Shown here: positions 28,079 to 37,071 of the stretch, piece by piece
How positions within the stretch are numbered: the stretch's first letter is position 1
Layout: each line of letters begins with the position of its first letter
Origin: SAR324 cluster bacterium
GTDB lineage: Bacteria > SAR324 > NAC60-12
Assembly (NCBI GenBank): GCA_015231825.1
Contig: JADGAV010000001.1
Location: forward strand, 186,001-250,000
Length of the DNA: 64,000 bases
Direction: 5' to 3'
Notes under the pieces: generated by a model
What the model saw: only the letters and a program-made list of their open reading frames with translations
What the model was told of the DNA's origin: nothing
Databases searched by the model: none
Program-made: the position numbers and the translations under genes

Positions 28079-29383
28079 TTATGATGCTTTAGCTGTCTGT
28101 CTTCTGGAAATTAACCCTTCAAAGAAGGCATCGACTCTATTTTTCATTTGCGCTTCGGTGACCACACGCTGATCCATCATATCCGACTCCAGAAACAGGG
28201 TGGCCAGGTTCTTGTTGTGTTTCATCAGATGTCTCCTTCCGTCGGCCAATCCGGTAGAAACTGTACGGCAGCTTTTGATCGGATGATATACGACACCGTC
28301 AATATGAAAGGAATCTGCCAATTCGACGGTTGCCGTTTGATGATGAAACATACTGTCCATCGCGTCACGGACGCTGATCAGCAAGCCTTCTGCCAGGCTG
28401 TCGATAGGATCTTCCAAATTGTATTCAAAACCAAGATTACTGCCTCCGGAAGCAAACCAAAGGTAGGTTGAGTGGACGAAGACGCCTCCCCAATCGGTGA
28501 AAAATTCATTAAAACGTCGAAAAATCGGATAACAGGGAACCCCGACAAAGAACAAGCGGAACTGTTCTTCAGTGAGCGTGCCGATTCCATTGGCGGATTT
28601 GAATTCCATCTCTTCGGCCAGTCGCGTGAAATAGTCACTTCCAACTTTGGTTCCACGGAATCCGTTGGCCATACCGAGAAAGATGGTCCCGTCGGTCAAT
28701 GCATTGAAGAGCGCGGGGCGGCTTTTGTTGAGTTCCAAAACGGTTTTCCAGCCTCGGGCCATTCCGTTCGAAAATTCAAGGACTTCGCGGAGTTTATCAA
28801 TATCAAACTTCTGCCCGGAGACTTTTTCACAGAGGGTGATCAATTCCTTGAGCTGTTCGACCACATATTTTTTGTCCAGTTCAAACCCTGGATCTCCCTG
28901 CCATGTTTGAGTTCCTTCTGCGCGGGTCCCTGGAATATCAACAGTAAAAATAGGAATATCGTACATCCTTTCCCAGATTTCAGCCCATTTGATATAGGTG
29001 TTGCAGGCATTGGTTAAAACTGCGATTTTCGGTTTGGGAATCGTTCCCATCGGGTGTTTCCCTCCCTGCAGCTGCATGGCGACATCAGCTTTGACGTAGC
29101 CGCAAATATCAGGAGAATAGCCATAATCTTCTGCGATATTCAAAAATCCCGGGGCCACCCTTCGAACTGCAGTTTGAAGAGAATTTATCTCGGGAAATAC
29201 AACCGGAAAGTCAAAGGACTTCAGTATTTCATTGAGGCTTCCCATGACAAAGACATAGGCCCCTCCGCTTTCCTGGACTGCAGGACTGGATAAGTCTTGA
29301 AACCACTGCCTGAATAAATTGGCGCCTTCTTTATTGCCACGACCCACAAGCTCTTCTGGCGTGGTCTGAATCGTTTCACTCAT
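28079..29383 (-). CDS. Benzoyl-CoA reductase/2-hydroxyacyl-CoA dehydratase family subunit (BcrB/BzdO-like)
   Basis: PEINSLQTAVRR, VLTNACNTYIKWAEIWERMYDIPIFTVDIPGTR, HPIKSCRTVSTG. Confidence 0.85.
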   Translation of the reverse strand: MSETIQTTPEELVGRGNKEGANLFRQWFQDLSSPAVQESGGAYVFVMGSLNEILKSFDFPVVFPEINSLQTAVRRVAPGFLNIAEDYGYSPDICGYVKADVAMQLQGGKHPMGTIPKPKIAVLTNACNTYIKWAEIWERMYDIPIFTVDIPGTRAEGTQTWQGDPGFELDKKYVVEQLKELITLCEKVSGQKFDIDKLREVLEFSNGMARGWKTVLELNKSRPALFNALTDGTIFLGMANGFRGTKVGSDYFTRLAEEMEFKSANGIGTLTEEQFRLFFVGVPCYPIFRRFNEFFTDWGGVFVHSTYLWFASGGSNLGFEYNLEDPIDSLAEGLLISVRDAMDSMFHHQTATVELADSFHIDGVVYHPIKSCRTVSTGLADGRRHLMKHNKNLATLFLESDMMDQRVVTEAQMKNRVDAFFEGLISRRQTAKAS

Positions 29384-29391
29384 AGTTCCTC

Positions 29392-30561
29392 CTAACCAAA
29401 AAGAATGTTTTCTACAAATGTTTCAAGCTGGGTTTCCAGATTGTCGAAGCTTGTCTGGTTCTCCTCAAATTCGTTGATAAAATAGGGAATATCTTCCTTC
29501 TCCAGCATTTTGCTGTAGGTAACTTGTTCCTCCAATCCCGGTTCGCACATTTTTGCCGCGGTGATGATGACTGCTGCCGCTCTTGAATCCTTAATGCGCT
29601 CGAGCAGCATCTTTTCTTTGGGTTTTCTCAAATCATGCTGGACCGGACTGTAGGTTGACTTTTCAATATAGGCATCAGCAAGCTTGCTCAGGGGATTTCC
29701 TTCAGTGGACACATCTTCAAGAAACCAGCGCAGTCCAATCATGAGGTCATCGTCCACCAGGTAACAGGAACGTTCAATGGTCTGGATCAGATCGGCCGGA
29801 GGAAGTTCACAGAAACCTCCTTCAAAAACCACGCGCATTTTATCGAGTTCCTTGCCCGTACCATTTTTGATTCTGGGTAACATCGCTTTCATGAACTCGT
29901 TGTATTCTTCTCTGGGGATAAATCCTGCTAAAAGCGTCAAACAGTAAGCTTGATCTGCAGAAATCAGCCAGGGGGTGTCCCGTTTGATTGCGTAAAGTTC
30001 ACGCATCAGCGCCCGCCCTTCATTGTATACTGAAATTGAATTGCGCAGTGCTTCATCAGTGATCGGAGTTCCTGTAATGGATTCCAGGTCGAGCTTCAAT
30101 CGTTCGTATTCATTCTGCAGATAAGTCGCGGAATACTTGGAATTTGGATTTTGCGGCAAGTAAAGAATCTGGCATTTATAAGGAAAATTACGACCCCATA
30201 TCGCGCCGAGATTTCTTGCTGAATCGCAAATTGGATGAGTAACAAACATTTCCATCTCCACCTTCTTGGTGAGAGCGAGTTCCAAAGAGGTTTTGATAAT
30301 TGAACAGAGGTATGAACCAAAGTGGGATTCTGCTTCCATTCCCGGCACTTGCGCCCCACAGATTTTAACCGGGAGCATTCCGGCAGCATGAACAATTTCT
30401 TCTGGAAAGTAGACTTGAAAATGTCCTACGACTTTTCCTCCGGCTTTTCGCCACTGATTCACTGTAGGGTAATCCGGATCTTCGATCAATTCACGGCAGA
30501 GACTGAAAATTTCGTCCATCGGTTTGTCTCGCCAAGATTCCAGTAAATTTGATGATTCCAT
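29392..30561 (-). CDS. Benzoyl-CoA reductase/2-hydroxyacyl-CoA dehydratase family subunit (BcrC/BzdN-like)
   Basis: [75 protein letters not shown]. Confidence 0.88.
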   Translation of the reverse strand: MESSNLLESWRDKPMDEIFSLCRELIEDPDYPTVNQWRKAGGKVVGHFQVYFPEEIVHAAGMLPVKICGAQVPGMEAESHFGSYLCSIIKTSLELALTKKVEMEMFVTHPICDSARNLGAIWGRNFPYKCQILYLPQNPNSKYSATYLQNEYERLKLDLESITGTPITDEALRNSISVYNEGRALMRELYAIKRDTPWLISADQAYCLTLLAGFIPREEYNEFMKAMLPRIKNGTGKELDKMRVVFEGGFCELPPADLIQTIERSCYLVDDDLMIGLRWFLEDVSTEGNPLSKLADAYIEKSTYSPVQHDLRKPKEKMLLERIKDSRAAAVIITAAKMCEPGLEEQVTYSKMLEKEDIPYFINEFEENQTSFDNLETQLETFVENILFG

Positions 30562-30606
30562 TACCTTCTCTCCTTCAGGTGGGTTTGCAAGTATCAATGA
30601 AAAACG

Positions 30607-31062
30607 TTAAAGCTCCAACTCCAGTTCAATAAAAGGGCCTGCACGGAATCCGGATGCACGGAAAAAACTTAAAATGTCAACATTATCCCGGCGTACCATT
30701 GTGCGGACATGCCGAATTCCCGAGGCTTTAAATTCCCTGCAAACTTCTCGACATAAGGTCAGGGCAACACCGTATCTCCGGTATTGAGGATCGACGCCCA
30801 CTGCAAAAATCCATCCGCAGGGAGGAGACCCAAATTCCCAGGCACGGCTTTCCGCGATAATGTAGCCAACTACTTTCCGGTCTGCAACAACGGCAAAACC
30901 CCGGGTAGGGCTCTTGGGGTCAGAGGCATCTTTAAAAATATTGAGCCGCTCTTCCCAGTATTCCGGTTTTGCCTCGTCTGAATAAAAGGCATCAATTTCT
31001 ACAATCCTTTGGCTGTCGTCTGCCGTGATTCCCCGGATTGTAAATTGCAACTTCACCTCCAC
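30607..31062 (-). CDS. GNAT-family N-acetyltransferase
   Basis: IRGITADDSQRIVEID, GWIFAVGVDPQYRRYGVALTLCREV, SFFRASGFRAGPFIELELEL. Confidence 0.82.
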   Translation of the reverse strand: MEVKLQFTIRGITADDSQRIVEIDAFYSDEAKPEYWEERLNIFKDASDPKSPTRGFAVVADRKVVGYIIAESRAWEFGSPPCGWIFAVGVDPQYRRYGVALTLCREVCREFKASGIRHVRTMVRRDNVDILSFFRASGFRAGPFIELELEL

Positions 31063-31095
31063 TGCCTTTTCAAAAATTAAACATCTAAATTAAAA

Positions 31096-31121
31096 CAGGT
31101 AAATAAGTACTTGTTTACCTG
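31096..31121. promoter_or_regulatory. 26-bp near-perfect palindrome, candidate operator
   Basis: CAGGTAAATAAGTACTTGTTTACCTG, one mismatched pair; between the Rrf2 gene and the GNAT/bzd-like operon. Confidence 0.6.
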
Positions 31122-31170
31122 ATTTAAGAATTAAGCTTAAAATATTGCAAAGTCAAGCAATATTTACGGC

Positions 31171-31587
31171 TTATGAAATTTTTTTAGGAGAGACCAGCGT
31201 TGCAAATGATACAGATTTGAGAGTAAAATATACTAATTCATTGATTTCACTAAATAAATTTTCAATTTCACAGGATTCTGTATCGAAGCAATTTTCTCCT
31301 GTTTCGAGCAAGTTGGGTGCATTGGAAGAAGAAGATTCGAACATTTCTACAACGTCCAGAACCGTGATTTCTTTAGGTGCCTTCGCAATTTGAAACCCGC
31401 CATTAATTCCTCGAATACTTCGAATCAATCCGATTCGTTTAAGCTGCTGCAGTACTTTTGCAACATGGTGTTCGGAGATTTTGTATTTTCCGGCAATTTG
31501 TCCGGCGGAGATAACTTTTTGCGGATCCCGACTGAGTTCCATGATTGCGTATAGAGCAAAGACGGTACTTTTATTAAATTTCAGCAA
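31171..31587 (-). CDS. Rrf2-family transcriptional regulator
   Basis: TVFALYAIMELSRDP, AGKYKISEHHVAKVLQQLKRIGLIRSIRGINGGFQIAKAPKEITVLDVVEMFE, ENCFDTESC. Confidence 0.88.
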   Translation of the reverse strand: MLKFNKSTVFALYAIMELSRDPQKVISAGQIAGKYKISEHHVAKVLQQLKRIGLIRSIRGINGGFQIAKAPKEITVLDVVEMFESSSSNAPNLLETGENCFDTESCEIENLFSEINELVYFTLKSVSFATLVSPKKIS

Positions 31588-31685
31588 TTTTTTATAGAGA
31601 CTCGAGGTTGAAAAGGGATGTCGGAGTATAGGAAGAGCAGATTAAATCTCAAGCAAAATAAAAAAACACCTGTTTTATGTTCAGT

Positions 31686-32921
31686 CTAAGACAGCATCTG
31701 GAATGCAAAAATGGTGACGTCATCGTCCGGCTCTTTTCCTTCTGAAAATTTGCGGAGTTCACTCAAAAGGTCCGCTAAGATTGTCTCCAGTTCAGATTCT
31801 TTGTTTTGTTCCAAAAACCGAGCCAGTCTTTTTTCGCCGAAGAGCTCACCACTCCGACTAATGAATTCAGTAACACCGTCTGTGTAGGCAAAAATTTTGT
31901 CCCCCGCTTTCAAAGTGCAGGACCTTTTGTCATAGGGAGCTGGTACTTCAGCAAACATCCCGAGAGGAATGCCTGCTTCTTCAATGACGATCGCTTCCCT
32001 GCCATCTTCAGGAATGACGATTACGGGAGGATGCCCGGCGCTCGTCAGGGTCATTGAACCACTCTCAGTAATTCTCAAAAAAATTCCCGTCATGAACTTG
32101 TCTGGTGGACTGCAGGACGCTAAAAGACCATTCAGTTTTTTCATGACTTCATCCGTGGGAGTTTCCGAGTCGATGGCGATCAATCCCATTGTGCACATCA
32201 TGGTGATAAAGGCGGCAGAAATGCCGTGCCCGGTTGCATCACCCAGAAAAAAAGTAAACACTCCTTCTTTGTCCAAAGCATGGTAGTACATATCGCCCGA
32301 AACTTTTCCCCATGGGATATAGCATTTGGCTGATGCGAGAAAAGGAACCGTTACTGCCCCTGCGGAGAGGATCGTTTGTTGAGTTTCGGCGGCCACCTTC
32401 AAATCGTCCTCCAAGATCTGATTGGTTGAGGCTAGCTCATTATTAACCTGTGCCAGTTCCTGGTTCATTTTTTCGTATTTTTTTGCTTTTTGAGAAGTGA
32501 GAAAAAGTTTATTGGCCAGGATTTGAGCAAACCATTTGTAGAATATATGATGGAGTTCATGAGAGCTGTTGTCCTGAATATCCTTGATAGAATCGGGAGA
32601 GAGAACCAGGGTTTCCAGATTTTCGACAACACGGATTGTAGCACTGCTTTTCTCTCCCGAGATGAAACTCATTTCTCCGAATATATCCCCTTTTCGACCG
32701 AGGGTATAAATGAATTGATCGTCTACTTCTACGGAAACGGAGCCGTTGATGATGCAAAACACTTCCTGGTTTTTCAGGCCTTGCTGAAGAACAATGTCCC
32801 CTGCTTTAAAGCGTTTTAGGACAGTCAAACTCAAAAATTTTTTCCAGTTTTCGTTGGAAAGCGTCTTAAAGTATCGAGAGTCTTTTATCAGTTCATAGAT
32901 TTTACGCTGCCGGGCATGCAT
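31686..32921 (-). CDS. Cyclic-nucleotide-binding-like domain fused to a SpoIIE/PP2C-type phosphatase
   Basis: FKAGDIVLQQGLKNQEVFCIINGSVSV, GDIFGEMSFISGEKSSATIRV; WGKVSGDMYYH, LGDATGHGISAAFITMM, AGHPPVIVI, DDDVTIFAFQ. Confidence 0.88.
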   Translation of the reverse strand: MHARQRKIYELIKDSRYFKTLSNENWKKFLSLTVLKRFKAGDIVLQQGLKNQEVFCIINGSVSVEVDDQFIYTLGRKGDIFGEMSFISGEKSSATIRVVENLETLVLSPDSIKDIQDNSSHELHHIFYKWFAQILANKLFLTSQKAKKYEKMNQELAQVNNELASTNQILEDDLKVAAETQQTILSAGAVTVPFLASAKCYIPWGKVSGDMYYHALDKEGVFTFFLGDATGHGISAAFITMMCTMGLIAIDSETPTDEVMKKLNGLLASCSPPDKFMTGIFLRITESGSMTLTSAGHPPVIVIPEDGREAIVIEEAGIPLGMFAEVPAPYDKRSCTLKAGDKIFAYTDGVTEFISRSGELFGEKRLARFLEQNKESELETILADLLSELRKFSEGKEPDDDVTIFAFQMLS

Positions 32922-33330
32922 CTGGTTCTCGTTTTAAAAACCAATTGTACAGGAACAATTCATTTTCCAATTCCGGGAAAAACCCAGGATTATATAAAAT
33001 CACAATACGGTCGGTTCGCTGTTGCGTTGACTCAAATATGGAAAAATTAATATCGTGAGATGAAGTGCATGGAGGAGTGTCGAAGTATATAAGTCATATA
33101 AAAAGAGATTGCAATTCATATACCGTTGATTTTTGGTGGGGAAGAAACGATTTACAATCAGATCTGAAAGGAGTTCAGGGCTGGAAGCGCGGGCATTTTC
33201 CGGTATTTTGCCGGCTTTGGGGAATGGATTTAAAAAAAAATTGGTCTTTCTCAAGTTTCGACTGAGGATCCGCCTTCTGAAATGACAGGCAACTTCGACC
33301 CCTGGAGAGGGGCGGTCATCGGCTTATTCA

Positions 33331-33477
33331 TTATCCTATCAAAGTGAAGTATGCCAATGCTGCCAGTACAATAATCCAGATCGCGATCACGAAATAGACG
33401 ACAATCTCAATTTTTTTGTTGGTCCCCAAATGGTCTTGATCCTGTGAGTTTTGCTCATCTTGATTTTGAGTGGCCAT
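33331..33477 (-). CDS. Small single-TM protein (48 aa)
   Basis: MATQNQDEQNSQDQDHLGTNKKIEIVVYFVIAIWIIVLAALAYFTLIG*; not in ORF track; divergent to badI. Confidence 0.45.
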   Translation of the reverse strand: MATQNQDEQNSQDQDHLGTNKKIEIVVYFVIAIWIIVLAALAYFTLIG

Positions 33478-33571
33478 ATTGTCTCTTAACGTCGCTATTT
33501 GGAAACCAGGGAATTTTTCTGCAGAAGCAGATTGATAAGTTTTTCAAGTGTATCTTCTTTAGAAATCGATT

Positions 33572-33602
33572 TCTATCCGTAATTATACGTACAATTACGG
33601 AT
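33572..33602. promoter_or_regulatory. Candidate operator upstream of badI
   Basis: ATCCGTAATTATACGTACAATTACGGAT (33575-33602): 28-bp palindrome with one mismatched pair; 22-nt match to 10191-10212. Confidence 0.55.
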
Positions 33603-33722
33603 GGACAAATTGAATTTGATGTTGCAAGATGACTTCAAATTCATTTTATTTGAGTTGCTGAGAACTGCTTTCGTGCTGTTACAACAGTATTTGATTCCAA
33701 TTTACAGGGGAGGTATTGACTG

Positions 33723-34517
33723 ATGAGTTATCAAGACATTATTTTTGAAAAACAGGAAGGAATTGCCAGGATCACTATAAATCGTCCCAAGGTCTACAAT
33801 GCCTTTCGCCCTAAAACCTGTGTTGAATTAATTCAGGCCTTTCTTGATGCCGGGTGGGATCCGGAAATCGGAGTGATCGTCTTGTCGGGCAGTGGAGAAA
33901 AAGCATTCTGTACCGGAGGTGATCAATCGGATAAAGATGGGAAATATGGTGACAGTGAAACCCGGGGAACCGTCGGAATGCCCGTTGAAGAACTGCACTC
34001 TGTCATACGGGATGTCCCCAAACCAGTGATTGCCAAAGTCCGTGGTTATGCCATCGGGGGAGGGAATGTCCTCGCGACACTCTGCGATTTGACCCTCGCT
34101 GCGGAGAGTGCGATTTTTGGCCAGGTTGGGCCAAAGATGGGCTCTGTTGATCCAGGTTTCGGAACCGCATACCTTTCCCGGCTGGTTGGTGAGAAAAAAG
34201 CGCGCGAAATTTGGTTTTTATGCCGTCGCTACAGCGCTCAGGAAGCTCTGGAAATGGGGTTGATCAATGCTGTTTTTCCCGATGAGCAGCTGGATGCGGA
34301 AGTGGATGCCTGGTGTTCAGAGCTCGTACAGCGAAGTCCTACTGCGATAGCAATTGCCAAACGGTCTTTCAATGCAGACAGCGAAAACATTCGCGGGATT
34401 GGAGGCTTGGGGATGCAGGCGCTTTCCCTTTACTATCAAACTGAAGAATCGAAAGAAGGCGTCAATGCATTCAACGAAAAACGAAGCCCTGAATTTCGTA
34501 AATTTATAAAGCCCTGA
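33723..34517 (+). CDS. badI: 2-ketocyclohexanecarboxyl-CoA hydrolase-like (BadI-like, crotonase family)
   Basis: NRPKVYNAFRPKTC, KAFCTGGDQSDKDGKY, VEELHSVIRDVPKPVIAKVRGYAIGGGNVLATLCDLT, FGQVGPKMGSVDPGFGTAYLSRLVGEKKAREIWFLCRRYS: very close to the BadI pattern. Confidence 0.8.
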   Translation: MSYQDIIFEKQEGIARITINRPKVYNAFRPKTCVELIQAFLDAGWDPEIGVIVLSGSGEKAFCTGGDQSDKDGKYGDSETRGTVGMPVEELHSVIRDVPKPVIAKVRGYAIGGGNVLATLCDLTLAAESAIFGQVGPKMGSVDPGFGTAYLSRLVGEKKAREIWFLCRRYSAQEALEMGLINAVFPDEQLDAEVDAWCSELVQRSPTAIAIAKRSFNADSENIRGIGGLGMQALSLYYQTEESKEGVNAFNEKRSPEFRKFIKP

Positions 34518-34577
34518 TTCTGTCTTTTCAAGGCAGTGAAAAATCGCTCTTGAGACTTTAAATTTTGGAAACTGACA

Positions 34578-36161
34578 ATGAAGCAAAACACATTTACAGA
34601 CCCTCAAAATCAATCTGCAGAGGTTTCTCGCAAAGTTCAACAATTTGTCGAGGAACTTGCCCAGGGAAATCTGACGGCTCAGCTCAACATTAAGGGAGAC
34701 ACAGACCTTCCCCTTCCTCATGTTTTGGAGCAGCTGCAAATGTTTCTGAGCGAAAAAATCCAGGAACTTTCAGAAAATAATGAGGATCTTAAATCCTCTT
34801 CTGATGATTTGAGCAGCAATTCAGGCGAAATGCTGAAACATGCCATCCGAACGAATCAAGATGCCATCCGTGTTGCTGAAGCCTCCGGCCAAATGGCTTC
34901 GAATATAGAGGAAATAGCCGGCAGCATCAAAACTTTAGACAAGACGATGAGTTCTGTCTCGGACACCTCGCAGTCCTCTTCAGAAAATGTTCAATCGCTT
35001 GCTGTTGCAACTGAAGAAATGGCGGTAACGATAAACGATATTGCTCAAAATGCAGAAAAAGCAAGGGATGTGGCGAATGAAGCAGTCTCCAGTGTTTCCA
35101 ACGCCTCTCAGCAAGTGGAGCAGCTCAATCAATCTGCCGGGGAAATCACTCAGGTTGTTGAGGTCATTAAGGAAATTTCTGAACAAACTAAACTGCTAGC
35201 CTTGAATGCCACAATTGAAGCTGCCCATGCCGGCGATGCTGGAAAAGGATTTGCCGTGGTGGCCAATGAAGTGAAGGAGCTCGCCAACCAGGCACATTCT
35301 TCGGTCAATGATATCCGGGAAAAGATTGAAGCGATTCAATCTGCTTCAAAGAATATGGTGGCAGAAATTGGAACAATAGGGACCGTGATCAATCGAGTCA
35401 ATTCAATAATTGGCACCATTGCAACCTCGGTTGAGGAACAGTCGGTCACTGCACAGGACATGGCACAAAACATCCAGCAGGCGGCTGGAGGGATCAAGGA
35501 AATGAGTTTGATGGTCAGCAGTACCTCCGGCGAAGTGAGTGAGGTCAATGTCAATGTTGCTCAAGTCACTCAATTGGCAACAGATATTTCAATGTATACG
35601 GCAGAAATGGAAAATCAAAGTGATCAAATTAAGAAAACGTCTGTGCTGGTCAATGCCATTGCTTTTGAACTTTCCTCCATGCGAACCGATTTGGGAAGGA
35701 TTGTGCAAACATTTCAGCTGCCTGCACAACGAAGAGATGTTTCAAAGGGACCGCGGTTGTTAATCCGCTATTCCGATGTTTATGACGTCCGCGTGAAAAG
35801 GTTCAATGAAGATCACAAAGTTATTTTTGCCTATATCAATGAAATTCATACCGCTATTAAAGCGCAAAAAAGTCAACAGGAATTGATCCCGGTCTTCACA
35901 AAATTGGCCGAGTTTACAACACAGCATTTCTCTCGGGAAGAGGAGTCTTTTGTTCAAACCTCTTATCCTGATTATAATTCCCACAAAAAGATTCATGAAA
36001 AATTGTTAAAGGAAGTTGGAGCGATTTTAACCCAGTTGAAGGGAGGAGAAGAAGTGAATCTGGTGGAAGTGATGGTGTTTTTGAAGGACTGGCTGCAGGT
36101 CCATATCATGAAAGTGGACAAACAATATGCACCCCACCTGAACCAAAGCGGAATTTCTTAA
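34578..36161 (+). CDS. Cytoplasmic methyl-accepting chemotaxis-type protein with C-terminal bacteriohemerythrin domain
   Basis: MCP core [39 protein letters not shown]-terminus [19 protein letters not shown]...[14 protein letters not shown]...HKKIHEKLL...[14 protein letters not shown]; no TM apparent. Confidence 0.88.
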   Translation: MKQNTFTDPQNQSAEVSRKVQQFVEELAQGNLTAQLNIKGDTDLPLPHVLEQLQMFLSEKIQELSENNEDLKSSSDDLSSNSGEMLKHAIRTNQDAIRVAEASGQMASNIEEIAGSIKTLDKTMSSVSDTSQSSSENVQSLAVATEEMAVTINDIAQNAEKARDVANEAVSSVSNASQQVEQLNQSAGEITQVVEVIKEISEQTKLLALNATIEAAHAGDAGKGFAVVANEVKELANQAHSSVNDIREKIEAIQSASKNMVAEIGTIGTVINRVNSIIGTIATSVEEQSVTAQDMAQNIQQAAGGIKEMSLMVSSTSGEVSEVNVNVAQVTQLATDISMYTAEMENQSDQIKKTSVLVNAIAFELSSMRTDLGRIVQTFQLPAQRRDVSKGPRLLIRYSDVYDVRVKRFNEDHKVIFAYINEIHTAIKAQKSQQELIPVFTKLAEFTTQHFSREEESFVQTSYPDYNSHKKIHEKLLKEVGAILTQLKGGEEVNLVEVMVFLKDWLQVHIMKVDKQYAPHLNQSGIS

Positions 36162-36168
36162 AAAACAA

Positions 36169-36621
36169 ATGGAAAACCTGCCGGGAACTTATTTGCTGAT
36201 CCTGAAATCAGTCCGAAACAATGTTCTGCAAATAGGTAAACTCGGCCAGTTGGATCTTGTGCCGGGATACTACCTTTATGTCGGAAGTGCTTTTGGGCCG
36301 GGGGGTGTCGAGTCAAGAGTGTCACACCACCGAAAAGCTTCTGCAAATCTTCACTGGCATATCGATTATCTTCGCAGCGAATTGCCTTTAAAAGAAATCT
36401 GGTATTCCTGTGACCCGGTTCGGCGTGAACATCAATGGGCCGGGGAGATTAAAAAAATGGAGGGAGCAGTTCTGCCTCTTAAAAAGTTCGGAGCCTCGGA
36501 TTGTCATTGCGAAACTCACCTTTTCTTTTTCCGGAAACGCCCTTCGAAATTTATATTTTCCTCAACTATTCATTCACAATACAGAGAACATCGATCAATT
36601 CATAGGGAAAGAGTAAAATAA
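36169..36621 (+). CDS. DUF123/GIY-YIG-like nuclease family protein
   Basis: GTYLLILKS, PGYYLYVGSAFGPGGVESRVSHHRK, HWHIDYLRS, HQWAGEIKKMEGAVLPLKKFGASDCHCETHLFFF. Confidence 0.8.
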   Translation: MENLPGTYLLILKSVRNNVLQIGKLGQLDLVPGYYLYVGSAFGPGGVESRVSHHRKASANLHWHIDYLRSELPLKEIWYSCDPVRREHQWAGEIKKMEGAVLPLKKFGASDCHCETHLFFFRKRPSKFIFSSTIHSQYREHRSIHRERVK

Positions 36622-36974
36622 ACGATTCTCTTATTGATCACGTTCCTCAAAATAGACCTCCCGATACCCAAAGCAGTTGCCCCGGGACAGTCTTCCTTCA
36701 TTCAGTTGATCCTGAGAAGCAGAAAAACAAAATTAATAAGGCTTGCGAAACTGAGATGCAACGGGTTGCTTACCTGTTCGGTCAACGAGCAATGATCAGT
36801 TTCTTCCTACCGTGTCTCCCACTTTGATTTTCTGGGAAAAATCGATCTGATTCAATATGTCGGGGTGAATCTCCTCCTGGGCGATTTTCAATTATTTCAA
36901 GAATTTTTGAACATTACGTAGAATTGCGGATTGACGAAATGAATGAGTCCATGTAACGTAAAATCAAATGAAAC

Positions 36975-37035
36975 TTTTGGTAACTTTTTAAATATTTTTT
37001 TGGTAACTTTTATAAAAACTTTTGCTTAACTTTTA
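36975..37035 (+). repeat. Three iteron-like direct repeats of TTTTGGTAACTTTTA with 22-23 bp period
   Basis: TTTTGGTAACTTTTTA (36975), TTTTGGTAACTTTTAT (36998), TTTTGCTTAACTTTTA (37020). Confidence 0.55.
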
Positions 37036-37071
37036 AAAGTAATTCCTTCACTCTACCCGAATGAGGACAGC

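Noticed and set aside
28472-29017. 181-aa plus-strand ORF
   Set aside because: Antisense to the BCR/dehydratase subunit gene; shadow ORF.
36800-36910. Minus-strand peptide LKIAQEEIHPDILNQIDFSQKIKVGDTVGRN flanked by stops
   Set aside because: About 31 residues, no start codon, no recognised homology; may be a remnant but unsupported.
36975-37035. CRISPR array or plasmid origin interpretation of the AT-rich repeats
   Set aside because: Only three short degenerate repeats with 7-8 nt spacers, no cas or rep gene; better described as iteron-like regulatory repeats.
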